From Actinomycetospora corticicola (lineage in GTDB: Bacteria > Actinomycetota > Actinomycetes > Mycobacteriales > Pseudonocardiaceae): a stretch of DNA of 64,000 nt. The notes beneath the pieces were generated by a model, which was not told where the DNA came from, did not search any database, and saw only the letters and a list, made by a program, of their open reading frames with translations. Of this stretch, positions 6,915-16,525 are shown in pieces; the stretch's first letter is position 1, and each line of letters starts with the position of its first letter. The stretch is from assembly GCF_013409505.1 (NCBI RefSeq), contig NZ_JACCBN010000001.1, positions 2,046,001 to 2,110,000 on the forward strand, read 5' to 3'. The position numbers and the translations under genes were made by a program.

Positions 6915-7600
6915 CGGCCGCGCCGGAGGACCCGCACCTGGTCGACCTCGACCCCGCCGACCTCGGACACCGCCTGGACGAGGCCCTCGACCTCTACGTC
7001 CGCGCGATGGGCTACCCGCCGGGCACCGCCCGCCAGCGGGCGCCCATGTGGCTGGAGCACTCCCGGCGCGTGGGGTGGCGGGCCGTCGGTGCGGTCGACT
7101 CCGAGGACACCCTGCGCGGGATCGCCTACGGCTACCCCGGGGCACCCGGGCAGTGGTGGTACGAGGAGGTACGCCGCGGCCTGCGACGGACCCACCGGCC
7201 GTCCCGGGGCACCGGTGGTGGGCTGTTCGGCGCCGGCCTCGGTCGTCTGCTGGGGGACTCCGGCGCGAACCCCGAGACCCCCGACCTGGACCCGTGGCCG
7301 CTCGACGACGACCCGGACCGCTACCTCGCCGACTACTTCGAGCTCACCGAGCTCCACGTCCGCACCGACGCGCAGGGCCACGGGCTCGGCGAGGCCCTGC
7401 TGCGCCGCCTGCTGGAGCGGGCCGACGCCGGGCACGTCCTGCTGTCCACCCCGGAGGCCCCGGTACCGACCCGGGCGTGGCTGCTCTACCGCCGGTGCGG
7501 CTTCCGCGACCTCCTGCGCCACCACCGCTTCTCCAGCGACCCGCGCCCGTTCGCGGTGCTCGGCCGGACACTCCCCCTCGAGCCCGCCGACCGTCCCTGA
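6911..7600 (+). CDS. GNAT-family N-acetyltransferase (Rv2170-like)
   Basis: The C-terminal half has the GNAT acetyl-CoA loop: ELHVRTDAQGHGLGEALLRRLLERA, read as a beta strand, then Q-x-H-G-x-G and a helix. The next strand is GHVLLSTPEAPV, followed by the WLLYRRCGFRDL motif typical of motif B. Substrate is unknown. The mycobacterial Rv2170 lies at this same place before lppM and has been reported as a lysine acetyltransferase. The GTG at 6911 is chosen because upstream in-frame sequence (from 6830) is Gly/Pro-rich and not protein-like, and because GTG overlaps the stop of a short leader frame. The lppM gene follows within 50 bases. Confidence 0.85.
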   Translation: MTAAPEDPHLVDLDPADLGHRLDEALDLYVRAMGYPPGTARQRAPMWLEHSRRVGWRAVGAVDSEDTLRGIAYGYPGAPGQWWYEEVRRGLRRTHRPSRGTGGGLFGAGLGRLLGDSGANPETPDLDPWPLDDDPDRYLADYFELTELHVRTDAQGHGLGEALLRRLLERADAGHVLLSTPEAPVPTRAWLLYRRCGFRDLLRHHRFSSDPRPFAVLGRTLPLEPADRP

Positions 7601-7634
7601 GCGCGTTCACGCCGAGACCGTCGGACCCGCCTGG

Positions 7635-7640
7635 CACGAT
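7635..7640 (+). promoter_or_regulatory. -10 element of lppM (leaderless)
   Basis: CACGAT is followed by seven bases and GTG at 7648. It suggests a separate leaderless start for lppM in addition to any read-through from the GNAT gene. Confidence 0.4.
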
Positions 7641-7647
7641 GTTCGAC

Positions 7648-8319
7648 GTGCCCACCCGCCGCCGGAGCTCCCTGATCCTGTTCGCCGTCGTCCTGACGCT
7701 GGTGGGGCTGCTCGGCACCGGGTGCGTCCGGGTGCGCGCCGGGCTCGCGGTGTCCCCGGAGGACACCGTGTCCGGCGCGATCGACGTCGGGACGCCCGAC
7801 GGCACGCCGGCCGGGAACGGTCCGCCGCTGCAGGTCCCGTCGGACCTCTCCGGCGACGTCACGATCACCCGCTACGAGCAGGACGGCTACGTCGGCTCGC
7901 ACGTCGTGTTCGAGGACCTCTCGTTCGACGACGTCTCCCGGCTGCTCCCCCAGCTCAGTCCCACCACCTCGTCGGCGATCCGGCTGCAGCTGCGCCGGGC
8001 GGGCGACCGGGTGGTGCTCTCCGGCCAGGTCGACCTCACGCGGGTGGCGCCGGAGAGCGCCGACGTCCAGCTGAAGATCGCCTTCCCGGGCACCGTGCGC
8101 CAGACCGACGGCACGCAGTCCCAGGGCGTGGTGAGCTGGACGTTCACCCCGGGGCAGGTCGGCGAGGTCAACGCCGTCGCCGAGTACCCCGACCCCGACG
8201 CGCCGTCGTGGGTCAGCTGGGCCCTGCTGCTCACCGCCGTCGTCCTGGTGGCGGCCGGCGTGGTGTTCGCGCTCGCCGCCGCGACGCGCCCCCGGGTCGA
8301 CCGGCGGGCGCGCCGCTGA
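7648..8319 (+). CDS. lppM: LppM family membrane-anchored protein
   Basis: The N-terminus has a hydrophobic signal (LILFAVVLTLVGLLGTGC) whose cysteine may be lipidated, although the residue three before it is Gly and the lipobox is weak. A beta-rich domain follows (VRAGLAVSPEDTVSGAIDVG), then a C-terminal membrane segment (WVSWALLLTAVVLVAAG and on) and a short basic tail. This is the plan of mycobacterial LppM (Rv2171), implicated in lipomannan/PIM control and phagocytosis. The start is GTG at 7648 by its -10 spacing; an in-frame ATG at 7639 would add three residues. Convergent with metF across a tandem repeat. Confidence 0.8.
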   Translation: MPTRRRSSLILFAVVLTLVGLLGTGCVRVRAGLAVSPEDTVSGAIDVGTPDGTPAGNGPPLQVPSDLSGDVTITRYEQDGYVGSHVVFEDLSFDDVSRLLPQLSPTTSSAIRLQLRRAGDRVVLSGQVDLTRVAPESADVQLKIAFPGTVRQTDGTQSQGVVSWTFTPGQVGEVNAVAEYPDPDAPSWVSWALLLTAVVLVAAGVVFALAAATRPRVDRRARR

Positions 8320-8325
8320 CGCGGC

Positions 8326-8417
8326 GGCACCGGGCACGCCACCCACGCGACTGCACCCGGCACACCACCCGCGCGACGGCACCCGGCACGCCACCCACGC
8401 ACGCACCGGGCACGCCG
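8326..8417. repeat. About 26-bp tandem repeat, 3.5 copies, between lppM and metF
   Basis: Units of the type GCACCCGGCACGCCACCCAC plus a CGCGAC tail recur at about 8326, 8353, 8379 and 8403 with small differences. They fill the gap between the convergent lppM and metF genes. I see no hairpin-type terminator in the units themselves. Confidence 0.7.
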
Positions 8418-8448
8418 CCGCCGACGCGGCGGCCGAGCCCGGCAGACC

Positions 8449-9330
8449 TCAGACGGAGGGCGTGAGCCCGAGCCGCTGGACCACGTCCACCACGGCCGGG
8501 TGGCGGTTCATGCTGATGTAGTGAATGTTGCCGACGCCCTCGTCGAACATCCGCTGGGAGAGCTCGACGCACAGGTCGATCCCCGCCTCGCGGAACCCGG
8601 CCGCGTCGTCCACCAGGGGCTCCAGCCGCTCGGACATCGCGCTCGGCAGCGCCGCCCCCGAGAAGTCGGCCCCGCGCTCCATCGCCTTCGGCGTGGTGAT
8701 CGGCATGAGCCCCGGCATGATCGGGATCTCGCAGCCCGCGGCGGCGATGCGGTCACGCATCCGGAGGAACTGGTCGGCGTCGTAGAACATCTGGGTGATC
8801 GCGAACTCCGCGCCCGCCTTCACCTTCTGCACGAAGAACCGCGTGTCGGAGTCCTCGTCGCCGGACCGCGGGTGCAGGTACGGGAACGCCGCGACGCCGA
8901 CGCAGAACGTGCCGAGGCGCCGGACCATGTGGACCAGTTCCTCGGTGTAGGAGAAGCCCGCGGGATGCGGGACCCACTCGGCGTCCTTGTCGTTCGGCGG
9001 GTCCCCCCGGATCGCGAGGACGTTGGAGATGCCGGCCTCGGCGTACGAGCCGATGACGTGGCGCAGGTCGTCCATCGAGGCGTCCACCGCGGTGAGGTGG
9101 GCCATGGCGGTGAGGGTCGTGTCGGTCGCGATCCGCCCGGTGGTGCGGACGGTGCGGTCGCGGCTCGATCCCCCCGCGCCGTAGGTGACCGAGACGAACG
9201 CCGGATCCAGGGGCTCGATCGAGCGCACCGTGTTCCAGAGCGTCCGCTCCGCCTCGTCGGTCTTCGGGGGGAAGAACTCCACCGAGAAGGTCGGCGTCCC
9301 GCGCTGGATCCGCTCCATGACAGTGGCCAT
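8449..9330 (-). CDS. metF: Methylenetetrahydrofolate reductase
   Basis: MetF reduces 5,10-methylene-THF to 5-methyl-THF for methionine synthesis. Family motifs run in order: SVEFFPPKTDEAE near the N-terminus, FVSVTYGAGGSSRDRT, HLTAVDASMDDL, NVLAIRGDPP, and AEFAITQMFYDADQFLRMRD followed by PIMPGLMPIT. The length of 293 residues is typical of the bacterial catalytic domain. The ATG at 9330 has TATGGT six bases upstream, so the message may be leaderless. It is divergent from idsA and sits where mycobacteria carry Rv2172c, an annotated homologue. Confidence 0.95.
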   Translation of the reverse strand: MATVMERIQRGTPTFSVEFFPPKTDEAERTLWNTVRSIEPLDPAFVSVTYGAGGSSRDRTVRTTGRIATDTTLTAMAHLTAVDASMDDLRHVIGSYAEAGISNVLAIRGDPPNDKDAEWVPHPAGFSYTEELVHMVRRLGTFCVGVAAFPYLHPRSGDEDSDTRFFVQKVKAGAEFAITQMFYDADQFLRMRDRIAAAGCEIPIMPGLMPITTPKAMERGADFSGAALPSAMSERLEPLVDDAAGFREAGIDLCVELSQRMFDEGVGNIHYISMNRHPAVVDVVQRLGLTPSV

Positions 9331-9336
9331 CCGGTG

Positions 9337-9342
9337 ACCATA
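9337..9342 (-). promoter_or_regulatory. -10 element of metF (leaderless)
   Basis: TATGGT on the minus strand is followed by six bases and the metF ATG. No SAM or cobalamin riboswitch is visible; the mRNA would have no leader to hold one. Confidence 0.5.
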
Positions 9343-9462
9343 CGTGTACGGGCGTCGCGCGTGGGGCTTTCGTGTGACGGTCGACGCGAGCCCTTGCGCC
9401 CGCCCAGCCGGTGCGTCGTGGGTTCCCTAGTGTGGCGGACGCCGACGGTGGAGGGAGACCGG

Positions 9463-10593
9463 ATGACCGCAGGTTCTACGCTGCACGCGGGTACCGCGGC
9501 GCAGGGGACGACGCCAGTCGGGGCGGTCGAGGCCGATCTGCCGGCCGCCGTCACCGCCGCACTGGACCGCTTCCTCTCGGTCCGCCGCGAGACCTGCGCC
9601 GATCTCGCACCGGAGTTCGTCGACGCGGTGGACGACCTCTGCACCTTGGCCCTCGGCGGCGGGAAGCGGCTGCGTCCCACCTTCGCGTGGTGGGGCTGGC
9701 GCGGTGCCGGCGGGGACCGGGTCGCGAACCCCGACGCGGACGTCGTCCTGCGCACCGTCTCCGCCCTCGAGCTGGTCCAGGCCTGCGCCCTCATCCACGA
9801 CGACCTGATCGACGACTCCGACCTGCGCCGCGGCATCCCGACGGTGCACTCCCGGTGGACCGCCCGGCACGCCGAGCGGGACTGGATCGGTTCCTCCGAG
9901 CGCCTCGGCTCGGCGATCGCGGTGCTCGTGGGCGACCTCGCCCTCGCCTGGTCCGACGACATGCTGCGTTCGGCCGGCCTCGACGCCGACACCCTGGCGC
10001 GCGTGGCCCCGGTGTGGGACGCGATGCGCACCGAGATGCTGGCCGGCCAGTTCCTCGACGTCGTGGGCCACGCGACCGACCAGGCCACGCCGGAGGGCGT
10101 CCTGCGGATCAGCCGCTACAAGACCGCGGCCTACACCATCGAACGCCCCCTGCACCTCGGCGCGGCGCTCGCGGGCGCCGACGACGCGCTCGTCTCCGCC
10201 TACCGCCGGTTCGGTACCGACCTCGGCATCGCCTTCCAGCTCCGCGACGACGTGCTCGGCGTCTTCGGGGACCCCGCCGTCACCGGGAAGCCCGCCGGCG
10301 ACGACCTGCGCGAGGGCAAGCGGACCCTGCTCGTCGCCCTCGCCCGTCGGCACCCCGACCAGGAGGCCGCCGCCCCCGTCGAGCACGCGCTCGGCCGCGA
10401 CGACCTCACCCCGGACGACGTCGAGGCCGCCCGCCGCGCGCTGGTGGAGCTCGGCGTCGTCGACGAGGTGGAGGAACGCATCACCACCCTCACCGCGTCC
10501 GCCCTGGACGCGCTCACCACGGTCGAGATCGAGCCCGAGGCGTGCGAGCACCTCACCGCGCTCGCGACGAAGGCCACCCGGAGGAGCTTCTGA
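9463..10593 (+). CDS. idsA: Polyprenyl diphosphate synthase (GGPP synthase type)
   Basis: This trans-isoprenyl synthase makes a linear prenyl diphosphate from IPP and an allylic diphosphate. It has GGGKRLRP near residue 65, the first Asp-rich motif in LIHDDLIDDSDLRRG, and the second in FQLRDDVLGVFGDPAVTGKPAGDDLREGK. Length is 376 residues. The ATG follows a GGAGGGAG ribosome site. Its stop shares one base with the crtI start, and crtB overlaps crtI, so all three form one operon. From that context the product is most likely geranylgeranyl diphosphate, the precursor of phytoene. The mycobacterial positional counterpart is idsA2. Confidence 0.93.
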   Translation: MTAGSTLHAGTAAQGTTPVGAVEADLPAAVTAALDRFLSVRRETCADLAPEFVDAVDDLCTLALGGGKRLRPTFAWWGWRGAGGDRVANPDADVVLRTVSALELVQACALIHDDLIDDSDLRRGIPTVHSRWTARHAERDWIGSSERLGSAIAVLVGDLALAWSDDMLRSAGLDADTLARVAPVWDAMRTEMLAGQFLDVVGHATDQATPEGVLRISRYKTAAYTIERPLHLGAALAGADDALVSAYRRFGTDLGIAFQLRDDVLGVFGDPAVTGKPAGDDLREGKRTLLVALARRHPDQEAAAPVEHALGRDDLTPDDVEAARRALVELGVVDEVEERITTLTASALDALTTVEIEPEACEHLTALATKATRRSF

Positions 10594-12077
10594 TGGCGGG
10601 CGGGAATCACGTCGTCGTCGTGGGCGCCGGCCTCGGCGGGCTCACCGCGGCGCTGCACCTGCGCGGCGCGGGCCGCGAGGTCACCGTGGTCGAGCGCGAC
10701 CCCTTCGCCGGCGGTCGCGCCGGGCGGATCGATCTTCCCGACGGCAGGGGTGGGGCCTTCCGGCTCGACACCGGCCCGTCGGTCATCACGATGCCCGACC
10801 TGCTCGAGGAACCGCTGACCGCCGTCGGCGAGAAGCTGGGCGACCGGCTCGACCTGGTTCGCCTCGACCCCGCCTACCACGCCCGGTTCGCCGACGGGTC
10901 GGAGCTGCGGGTCCACACCGACGGTGACGCCATGGAGCAGGAGATCCGGGAGCGGGTCTCGGCCCGCGACGCCGACGGCTACCGGCGGCTGCGCGCGTGG
11001 CTGACGGAGCTCTACGGCGTCCAGATGGCCACGTTCATCGACGCCAACTTCGACTCCCCGCTCGACGTCCTCTCCCCCGATCTCGTCCGCCTCGGCCTGC
11101 TCGGTGGCTTCGGGCGGCTCGGCCCGCGGATCGCGAAGTTCATCGACGACGAGCGCCTGCGCCGCATCTTCTCCTTCCAGGCCCTCTACGCCGGGGTGCC
11201 GCCGGCCAAGGCGCTGGCCGCCTACGCGGTGATCGCCTACATGGACACGATCGCCGGGGTCTACTTCCCGAAGGGCGGGGTGCGCGCGCTGCCGCAGGCC
11301 TACGCCGACGCCGCGGTCTCGGCCGGCGTGACGTTCCGGTACGGCACCACCGTCACCGGCCTGACCCGCAGCGGGTCGCGGGTCACCGCCGTCGAGACCG
11401 ACGACGGGTCGATCCCGGCGGACGCCGTGGTGCTCACCCCCGACCTCCCCGTCGTCCACCGCATGCTCGGCCGCACCCCGCGACGCGCGGTACCGCTGCG
11501 CTGGTCGCCGTCGGCGTACGTCGTCCACCTCGGGCTCGACCGGCCGATGACCGACCTCGGCCACCACACGATCTCCTTCGGCGACGCCTGGGCGTCGACC
11601 TTCGACGAGATCATCACCGACGGCCGGCTGATGTCCGACCCGTCGTTGCTGATCACCCGGCCGACCGCCACGGACCCGACGCTCGCCCCCGCCGGCGGCG
11701 ACTACGTCTCGGTGCTGGCGCCCTGCCCGAACCAGGACACCGCCCCCGACCTCGACTGGGACCGGGTGGGCCCGCGCTACCGCGACGAGCTGCTCGGCGT
11801 CCTCGCCGGCCGCGGGATCGACCTCGGGGACCACGTCGTCGCCGAGCACCGCATCTCCCCCGCCGACTGGGCCGGGATGGGGATGGCCGCCGGCACCCCG
11901 TTCTCCGCGGCGCACACGTTCGCGCAGACCGGCCCGTTCCGGTCGAGCAACCGGATCCGCGGCGTCGAGAACGCCTTCCTCGCGGGATGCGGCACGACGC
12001 CCGGCGTCGGCGTCCCCACGGTGGTCGTCTCGGGCAAGCTCGCGGCCGAGCGGGTCGCCACGCTCGGCCGTTCATGA
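10593..12077 (+). CDS. crtI: Phytoene desaturase (CrtI type)
   Basis: CrtI introduces double bases into phytoene to give coloured carotenes, usually lycopene. The N-terminal FAD site is [17 protein letters not shown] with a following VVERD acidic end. The family's conserved regions are present: [45 protein letters not shown] and, at the C-terminus, [21 protein letters not shown]. At 494 residues it has normal length and looks intact. The start overlaps the idsA stop by one base and the stop overlaps crtB by four. It is membrane-associated in the family. Confidence 0.94.
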   Translation: MAGGNHVVVVGAGLGGLTAALHLRGAGREVTVVERDPFAGGRAGRIDLPDGRGGAFRLDTGPSVITMPDLLEEPLTAVGEKLGDRLDLVRLDPAYHARFADGSELRVHTDGDAMEQEIRERVSARDADGYRRLRAWLTELYGVQMATFIDANFDSPLDVLSPDLVRLGLLGGFGRLGPRIAKFIDDERLRRIFSFQALYAGVPPAKALAAYAVIAYMDTIAGVYFPKGGVRALPQAYADAAVSAGVTFRYGTTVTGLTRSGSRVTAVETDDGSIPADAVVLTPDLPVVHRMLGRTPRRAVPLRWSPSAYVVHLGLDRPMTDLGHHTISFGDAWASTFDEIITDGRLMSDPSLLITRPTATDPTLAPAGGDYVSVLAPCPNQDTAPDLDWDRVGPRYRDELLGVLAGRGIDLGDHVVAEHRISPADWAGMGMAAGTPFSAAHTFAQTGPFRSSNRIRGVENAFLAGCGTTPGVGVPTVVVSGKLAAERVATLGRS

Positions 12078-13063
12078 CGACGGGTACGGCCGCCCCGCCG
12101 CGCGGGGCGGCGGCGGAGCTGGACGCCGCGGGGATCACCACGCCCGCCCTGCGGGGCGCCTACGCCCGGTGCCGGGCCCTGAACGCCGAGCACGGCCGGA
12201 CGTACTTCCTGGCCACCCGGCTGCTCACCCCGGCCCAGCGGCCGGCGATCCACGCGCTGTACGGCTTCGCGCGGATGGCCGACGACGTGGTCGACGCCCC
12301 CGGCGCGGCCACGGTCGCCGAGGTCGTGGCCCGGATCGAGGAGATCCGGGCGCGGATGCGGGTGGCCCTGTCCGGCGAGCGCGACGTCCTCACCGACGAA
12401 CCGGTCGTCGCCGCCCTGGCCCACACCGTCGAGCGCTACGCCATCGACCACCGGTACTTCGAGGACTTCATGGACTCGATGGCGATGGACCTGACGGTCA
12501 CCGACTACCCGACGTTCGACGACCTCGCGGTGTACGTGCACGGGTCGGCCGCCGTGATCGGGCTGCAGGTCCTGCCGGTCCTGGGCACGGTGGTCCCGCG
12601 CGCGGAGGCCGAGCCGTCGGCGGCGGCCCTCGGCGTGGCCTTCCAGATCACGAACTTCCTGCGCGACGTCGGGGAGGACCTCGACCGGGGCCGCATCTAC
12701 CTGCCCGCCGACGAGCTGGCCGCGTTCGGCGTGGACCGCGAGCTCCTCACCTGGTGCCGGGAGCGGCGGTACACCGACCCGCGGGTGCGGCGCGCGATCG
12801 CGCACCTCGTCGCCCGGACCCGGGCGATCTACCGGCGCGCCGACGCGGGGATCGCCCTGCTCGACCCGGTCTCGCGGCCCTGCGTGCGTACCGCGGCGGT
12901 GCTCTACGGCGGGATCCTCGACGAGATCGTCGCGGCGGACTACGACGTGCTCGCCCACCGGGTGGTCGTCGGCAACGCCCGTCGGGCCGCCGTCGCGGGC
13001 CCGGGGCTGCTGCGCGCGGTCGCCGCCCGCCACCGCCCCGGGGTCCGTCGCCGCACCCGATGA
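12074..13063 (+). CDS. crtB: Phytoene synthase
   Basis: CrtB condenses two geranylgeranyl diphosphates head to head to phytoene. The two Asp-rich motifs of squalene/phytoene synthases are clear: [14 protein letters not shown] (about residues 62-75) and [17 protein letters not shown] (about 195-211). [20 protein letters not shown] at the N-terminus is typical. The 329-residue protein ends in a basic tail. The ATG overlaps the crtI stop as ATGA, giving translational coupling. With idsA and crtI it supplies everything from IPP/DMAPP-derived prenyls to a lycopene-type carotene. No cyclase or other tailoring gene is nearby. Confidence 0.95.
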   Translation: MTTGTAAPPRGAAAELDAAGITTPALRGAYARCRALNAEHGRTYFLATRLLTPAQRPAIHALYGFARMADDVVDAPGAATVAEVVARIEEIRARMRVALSGERDVLTDEPVVAALAHTVERYAIDHRYFEDFMDSMAMDLTVTDYPTFDDLAVYVHGSAAVIGLQVLPVLGTVVPRAEAEPSAAALGVAFQITNFLRDVGEDLDRGRIYLPADELAAFGVDRELLTWCRERRYTDPRVRRAIAHLVARTRAIYRRADAGIALLDPVSRPCVRTAAVLYGGILDEIVAADYDVLAHRVVVGNARRAAVAGPGLLRAVAARHRPGVRRRTR

Positions 13064-13066
13064 GCG

Positions 13067-13106
13067 CACGGCACTCCCGCGCACGTCGAGGCTGCGACGG
13101 TGCCGC
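13067..13106. repeat. Palindromic element downstream of crtB
   Basis: CGGCAC (13069-13074) pairs with GTGCCG (13100-13105) around a loop whose sequence (CGCGCACGTCGAGGCTGCGA) closely matches the loop of the palindrome at 27390-27436. It could be the terminator of the crt operon, but the shared loop suggests a dispersed element. Confidence 0.6.
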
Positions 13107-13127
13107 TGGCTCGTCAGGGTGGACGCC

Positions 13128-13469
13128 GTGACCGACGAGCTGGTCCTCGCCTTCGACGCCGACTGCCACCGCTGTCGGGCGGTCGCCGCAGAGGTCCGAC
13201 GACGGGTCGGTGACGCCGGGCTCGAGGTGCTGCCGCTGCGCGACTACCGCGTGCAGCAGTGGCGGGCCGAGGTCTACGGGGCCGACCCGCCGCACGCCCC
13301 GACGCTGCTGGCGGTGACGGTCGTGGACGGGGTCGACCAGGTGCGCGCGTGGCACGGACCCGCCGTCGTGGCCGGGCTGCTGCGGACCCTCGGGGCGCGG
13401 CGCACCGCCGCGCTCGCCCCCGTCGTGGGGACCCTGCTCAGAAAGCCATCGCCTGCGCGCGGCGCTTGA
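13128..13469 (+). CDS. DCC-type thiol-disulfide oxidoreductase-like protein (DUF393)
   Basis: The start of the protein reads VLAFDADCHRCRAVAAEVRRR, the DxxCxxC signature of the DUF393/DCC family, a thioredoxin-like fold with a CxxC pair. About 113 residues, normal for the family. Its redox partner is unknown. I chose the GTG at 13128 because CAGGGT lies seven bases before it; a GTG at 13119 would add three residues. Its last 32 bases overlap the end of the convergent Rv2175c-like gene. It follows crtB in the same direction, separated by the palindromic element. Confidence 0.75.
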   Translation: MTDELVLAFDADCHRCRAVAAEVRRRVGDAGLEVLPLRDYRVQQWRAEVYGADPPHAPTLLAVTVVDGVDQVRAWHGPAVVAGLLRTLGARRTAALAPVVGTLLRKPSPARGA

Positions 13470-13797
13470 CCTCCCCGCCGCGGTCCGAGCGCAGCGCCTC
13501 GACGGGCGCGCCGGGCAGCGTCGGGTCCTCCTGGAAGAGCCACCGGAGGATCTCGGCGTCGGTGAACCCGCCGTCGCGCAGCAGCGTGATGAGGCCGGGC
13601 AGGCCCTTCACCACCCCGGAGTCGACGAGGAAGGCGGCCGGGACGATCCACTTGTCGCCCTCGCGGACGCCGAGGAGCTGGCCCTGCTTGATCATCTGGC
13701 TGACGCGGGTGCGGGGCACGCCGAGTCGCTCGCCGGCCTCGGCGAGGGTGAGGGCTTCGATCTCTCGGCCCACGAGAGCGGTCAGTGCGGCGGTCAT
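13438..13797 (-). CDS. Rv2175c-like DNA-binding protein, likely PknL substrate
   Basis: This 119-residue protein has an N-terminal winged helix-turn-helix of the excisionase/MerR type (LTLAEAGERLGVPRTRVSQMIKQGQLLGVREGDKWIVPAAF), followed by a helical C-terminal domain (DGGFTDAEILRWLFQEDPTL). It matches mycobacterial Rv2175c in length, order and position. Rv2175c binds DNA, and phosphorylation of an N-terminal threonine by PknL blocks binding. Here the N-terminus offers Thr residues at 2, 6 and 17. It is divergent from pknL, with the two starts about 110 bp apart. CAGTGT lies six bases before its ATG. Confidence 0.9.
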   Translation of the reverse strand: MTAALTALVGREIEALTLAEAGERLGVPRTRVSQMIKQGQLLGVREGDKWIVPAAFLVDSGVVKGLPGLITLLRDGGFTDAEILRWLFQEDPTLPGAPVEALRSDRGGEVKRRAQAMAF

Positions 13798-13803
13798 CGC
13801 CGC

Positions 13804-13809
13804 ACACTG
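13804..13809 (-). promoter_or_regulatory. -10 element of the Rv2175c-like gene (leaderless)
   Basis: CAGTGT on the minus strand precedes the ATG at 13797 by six bases. It is paired with the divergent pknL promoter in the same 108-bp gap. Confidence 0.4.
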
Positions 13810-13893
13810 TGCCAGAGCGCGCGCGGCTCGACATCAGTCTTCGGGGAAAGCCGCTGCCGCGCGTCGTCGGCGACGCGCCGCCACCCGCGCGCC

Positions 13894-13899
13894 TAGCAT
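13894..13899 (+). promoter_or_regulatory. -10 element of pknL (leaderless)
   Basis: TAGCAT is followed by six bases and the pknL ATG at 13906, a good TANNNT leaderless promoter. Confidence 0.55.
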
Positions 13900-13905
13900 C
13901 CGACC

Positions 13906-15105
13906 ATGCCGCGCGACACCGCCCCGGGGACCGTCCGCACGGTGCTCGACGGGCGCTACCGGGTCGGCGAGGTGATCGCGCGCGGCGGGATGTCGACCGT
14001 GCACCGGGGCACCGACCTGCGCCTCGACCGGCCGGTCGCCGTGAAGATCATGGAGCCGTCCCTGGCGTCCGACCCGGTCTTCGTGCGCCGCTTCGAACGC
14101 GAGGCCCGCGCGGCCGCCCGGCTGAGCCACCCCGGGATCGTCGCGGTGCACGACCAGGGCCGGCACTCCGACGGCACGATCTTCCTGGTCCTCGAGCTGG
14201 TCGAGGGCGGGACGCTGCGCGACGTGATCCGCGAGCAGGTCCGACTCGCGCCGGCGACCGCCCTCACCGTGGTGGAGCAGGTGCTCGCGGCGCTGTCGGT
14301 GGCGCACCGGATGGGCATGGTGCACCGCGACGTGAAGCCGGAGAACGTGCTCGTGTCGACCACCGGAGTGCTCAAGGTCGCCGACTTCGGGCTGGTCGCC
14401 GCCGCGTGGGACGGCGCCGCCGACGGCTCGCTCGACACGGGCGGCTCCACCTCCGACGACCTCATCCTCGGCACCGCCGCCTACCTCGCCCCCGAGCAGG
14501 TCCAGCACGGCCGCACCGACGAGCGCAGCGACGTGTACGCCGCCGGGGTGATGCTGTTCGAGCTGCTCACGGGCGTGCCGCCGCACGACGGGGACACCGC
14601 GCTCTCCGTCGCCTACCGGCACGTGAACGTCGACGTGCCCGCCCCGTCCACCCGCGCGCCGGGGATCCCGCGGGCCCTGGACCGGCTCGTCGTCGACGCC
14701 ACCCGCCGGGACCCCGACGACCGCGTGGAGAGCGCCGCCGCCTTCCTCGAGCAGGCCCGCCGGGCGCGCCGGGCGGAGGGCCTGCCGTTCGCCCCGGTCG
14801 GTCCGCCGCAACGGCGCCGGACCGCCGCCGCTCCCCCGCCGCACACCGGCACCCGTGTCTTCACCGGCCCCACGCCGCGCGCCCCCGTCGACGACCCGCC
14901 GCCCGCGCCCGAGCCCGAGCCCGAGGAGGAGCCGGACCCGCCGTCGAGGAGCGACCGCAACACCGACGTGGTGGACCGCGTGGAGCGGCACGCCCGCCGT
15001 CGGGACCGCATCCGGTCCCGACGGGTCTTCGTCGCGTGGGTGCTGGCCGTGATCGCCGTCAGTGTCGGCTCGGGGATCGTCGGCTGGGGTCTGGGGACCC
15101 CCTAG
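13906..15105 (+). CDS. pknL: Serine/threonine protein kinase PknL
   Basis: A complete Hanks-type kinase domain occupies about residues 16-285: glycine loop IARGGMSTVHRG, VAVKIM lysine, VHRDVKPENVL catalytic loop, KVADFGL (DFG) and a GTAAYLAPEQ activation segment end. A Pro-rich linker follows, then a basic stretch and one C-terminal membrane segment (VFVAWVLAVIAVSVGSGIVG) with only about six residues outside. No PASTA or other extracellular sensor is present, as in mycobacterial PknL. The neighbouring Rv2175c-like protein is the expected substrate. It ends 8 bp from the convergent aroG. Confidence 0.95.
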   Translation: MPRDTAPGTVRTVLDGRYRVGEVIARGGMSTVHRGTDLRLDRPVAVKIMEPSLASDPVFVRRFEREARAAARLSHPGIVAVHDQGRHSDGTIFLVLELVEGGTLRDVIREQVRLAPATALTVVEQVLAALSVAHRMGMVHRDVKPENVLVSTTGVLKVADFGLVAAAWDGAADGSLDTGGSTSDDLILGTAAYLAPEQVQHGRTDERSDVYAAGVMLFELLTGVPPHDGDTALSVAYRHVNVDVPAPSTRAPGIPRALDRLVVDATRRDPDDRVESAAAFLEQARRARRAEGLPFAPVGPPQRRRTAAAPPPHTGTRVFTGPTPRAPVDDPPPAPEPEPEEEPDPPSRSDRNTDVVDRVERHARRRDRIRSRRVFVAWVLAVIAVSVGSGIVGWGLGTP

Positions 15106-15113
15106 TCACCGGC

Positions 15114-16514
<1,401 letters not shown>

Positions 16515-16525
16515 TCAGCCTACTG

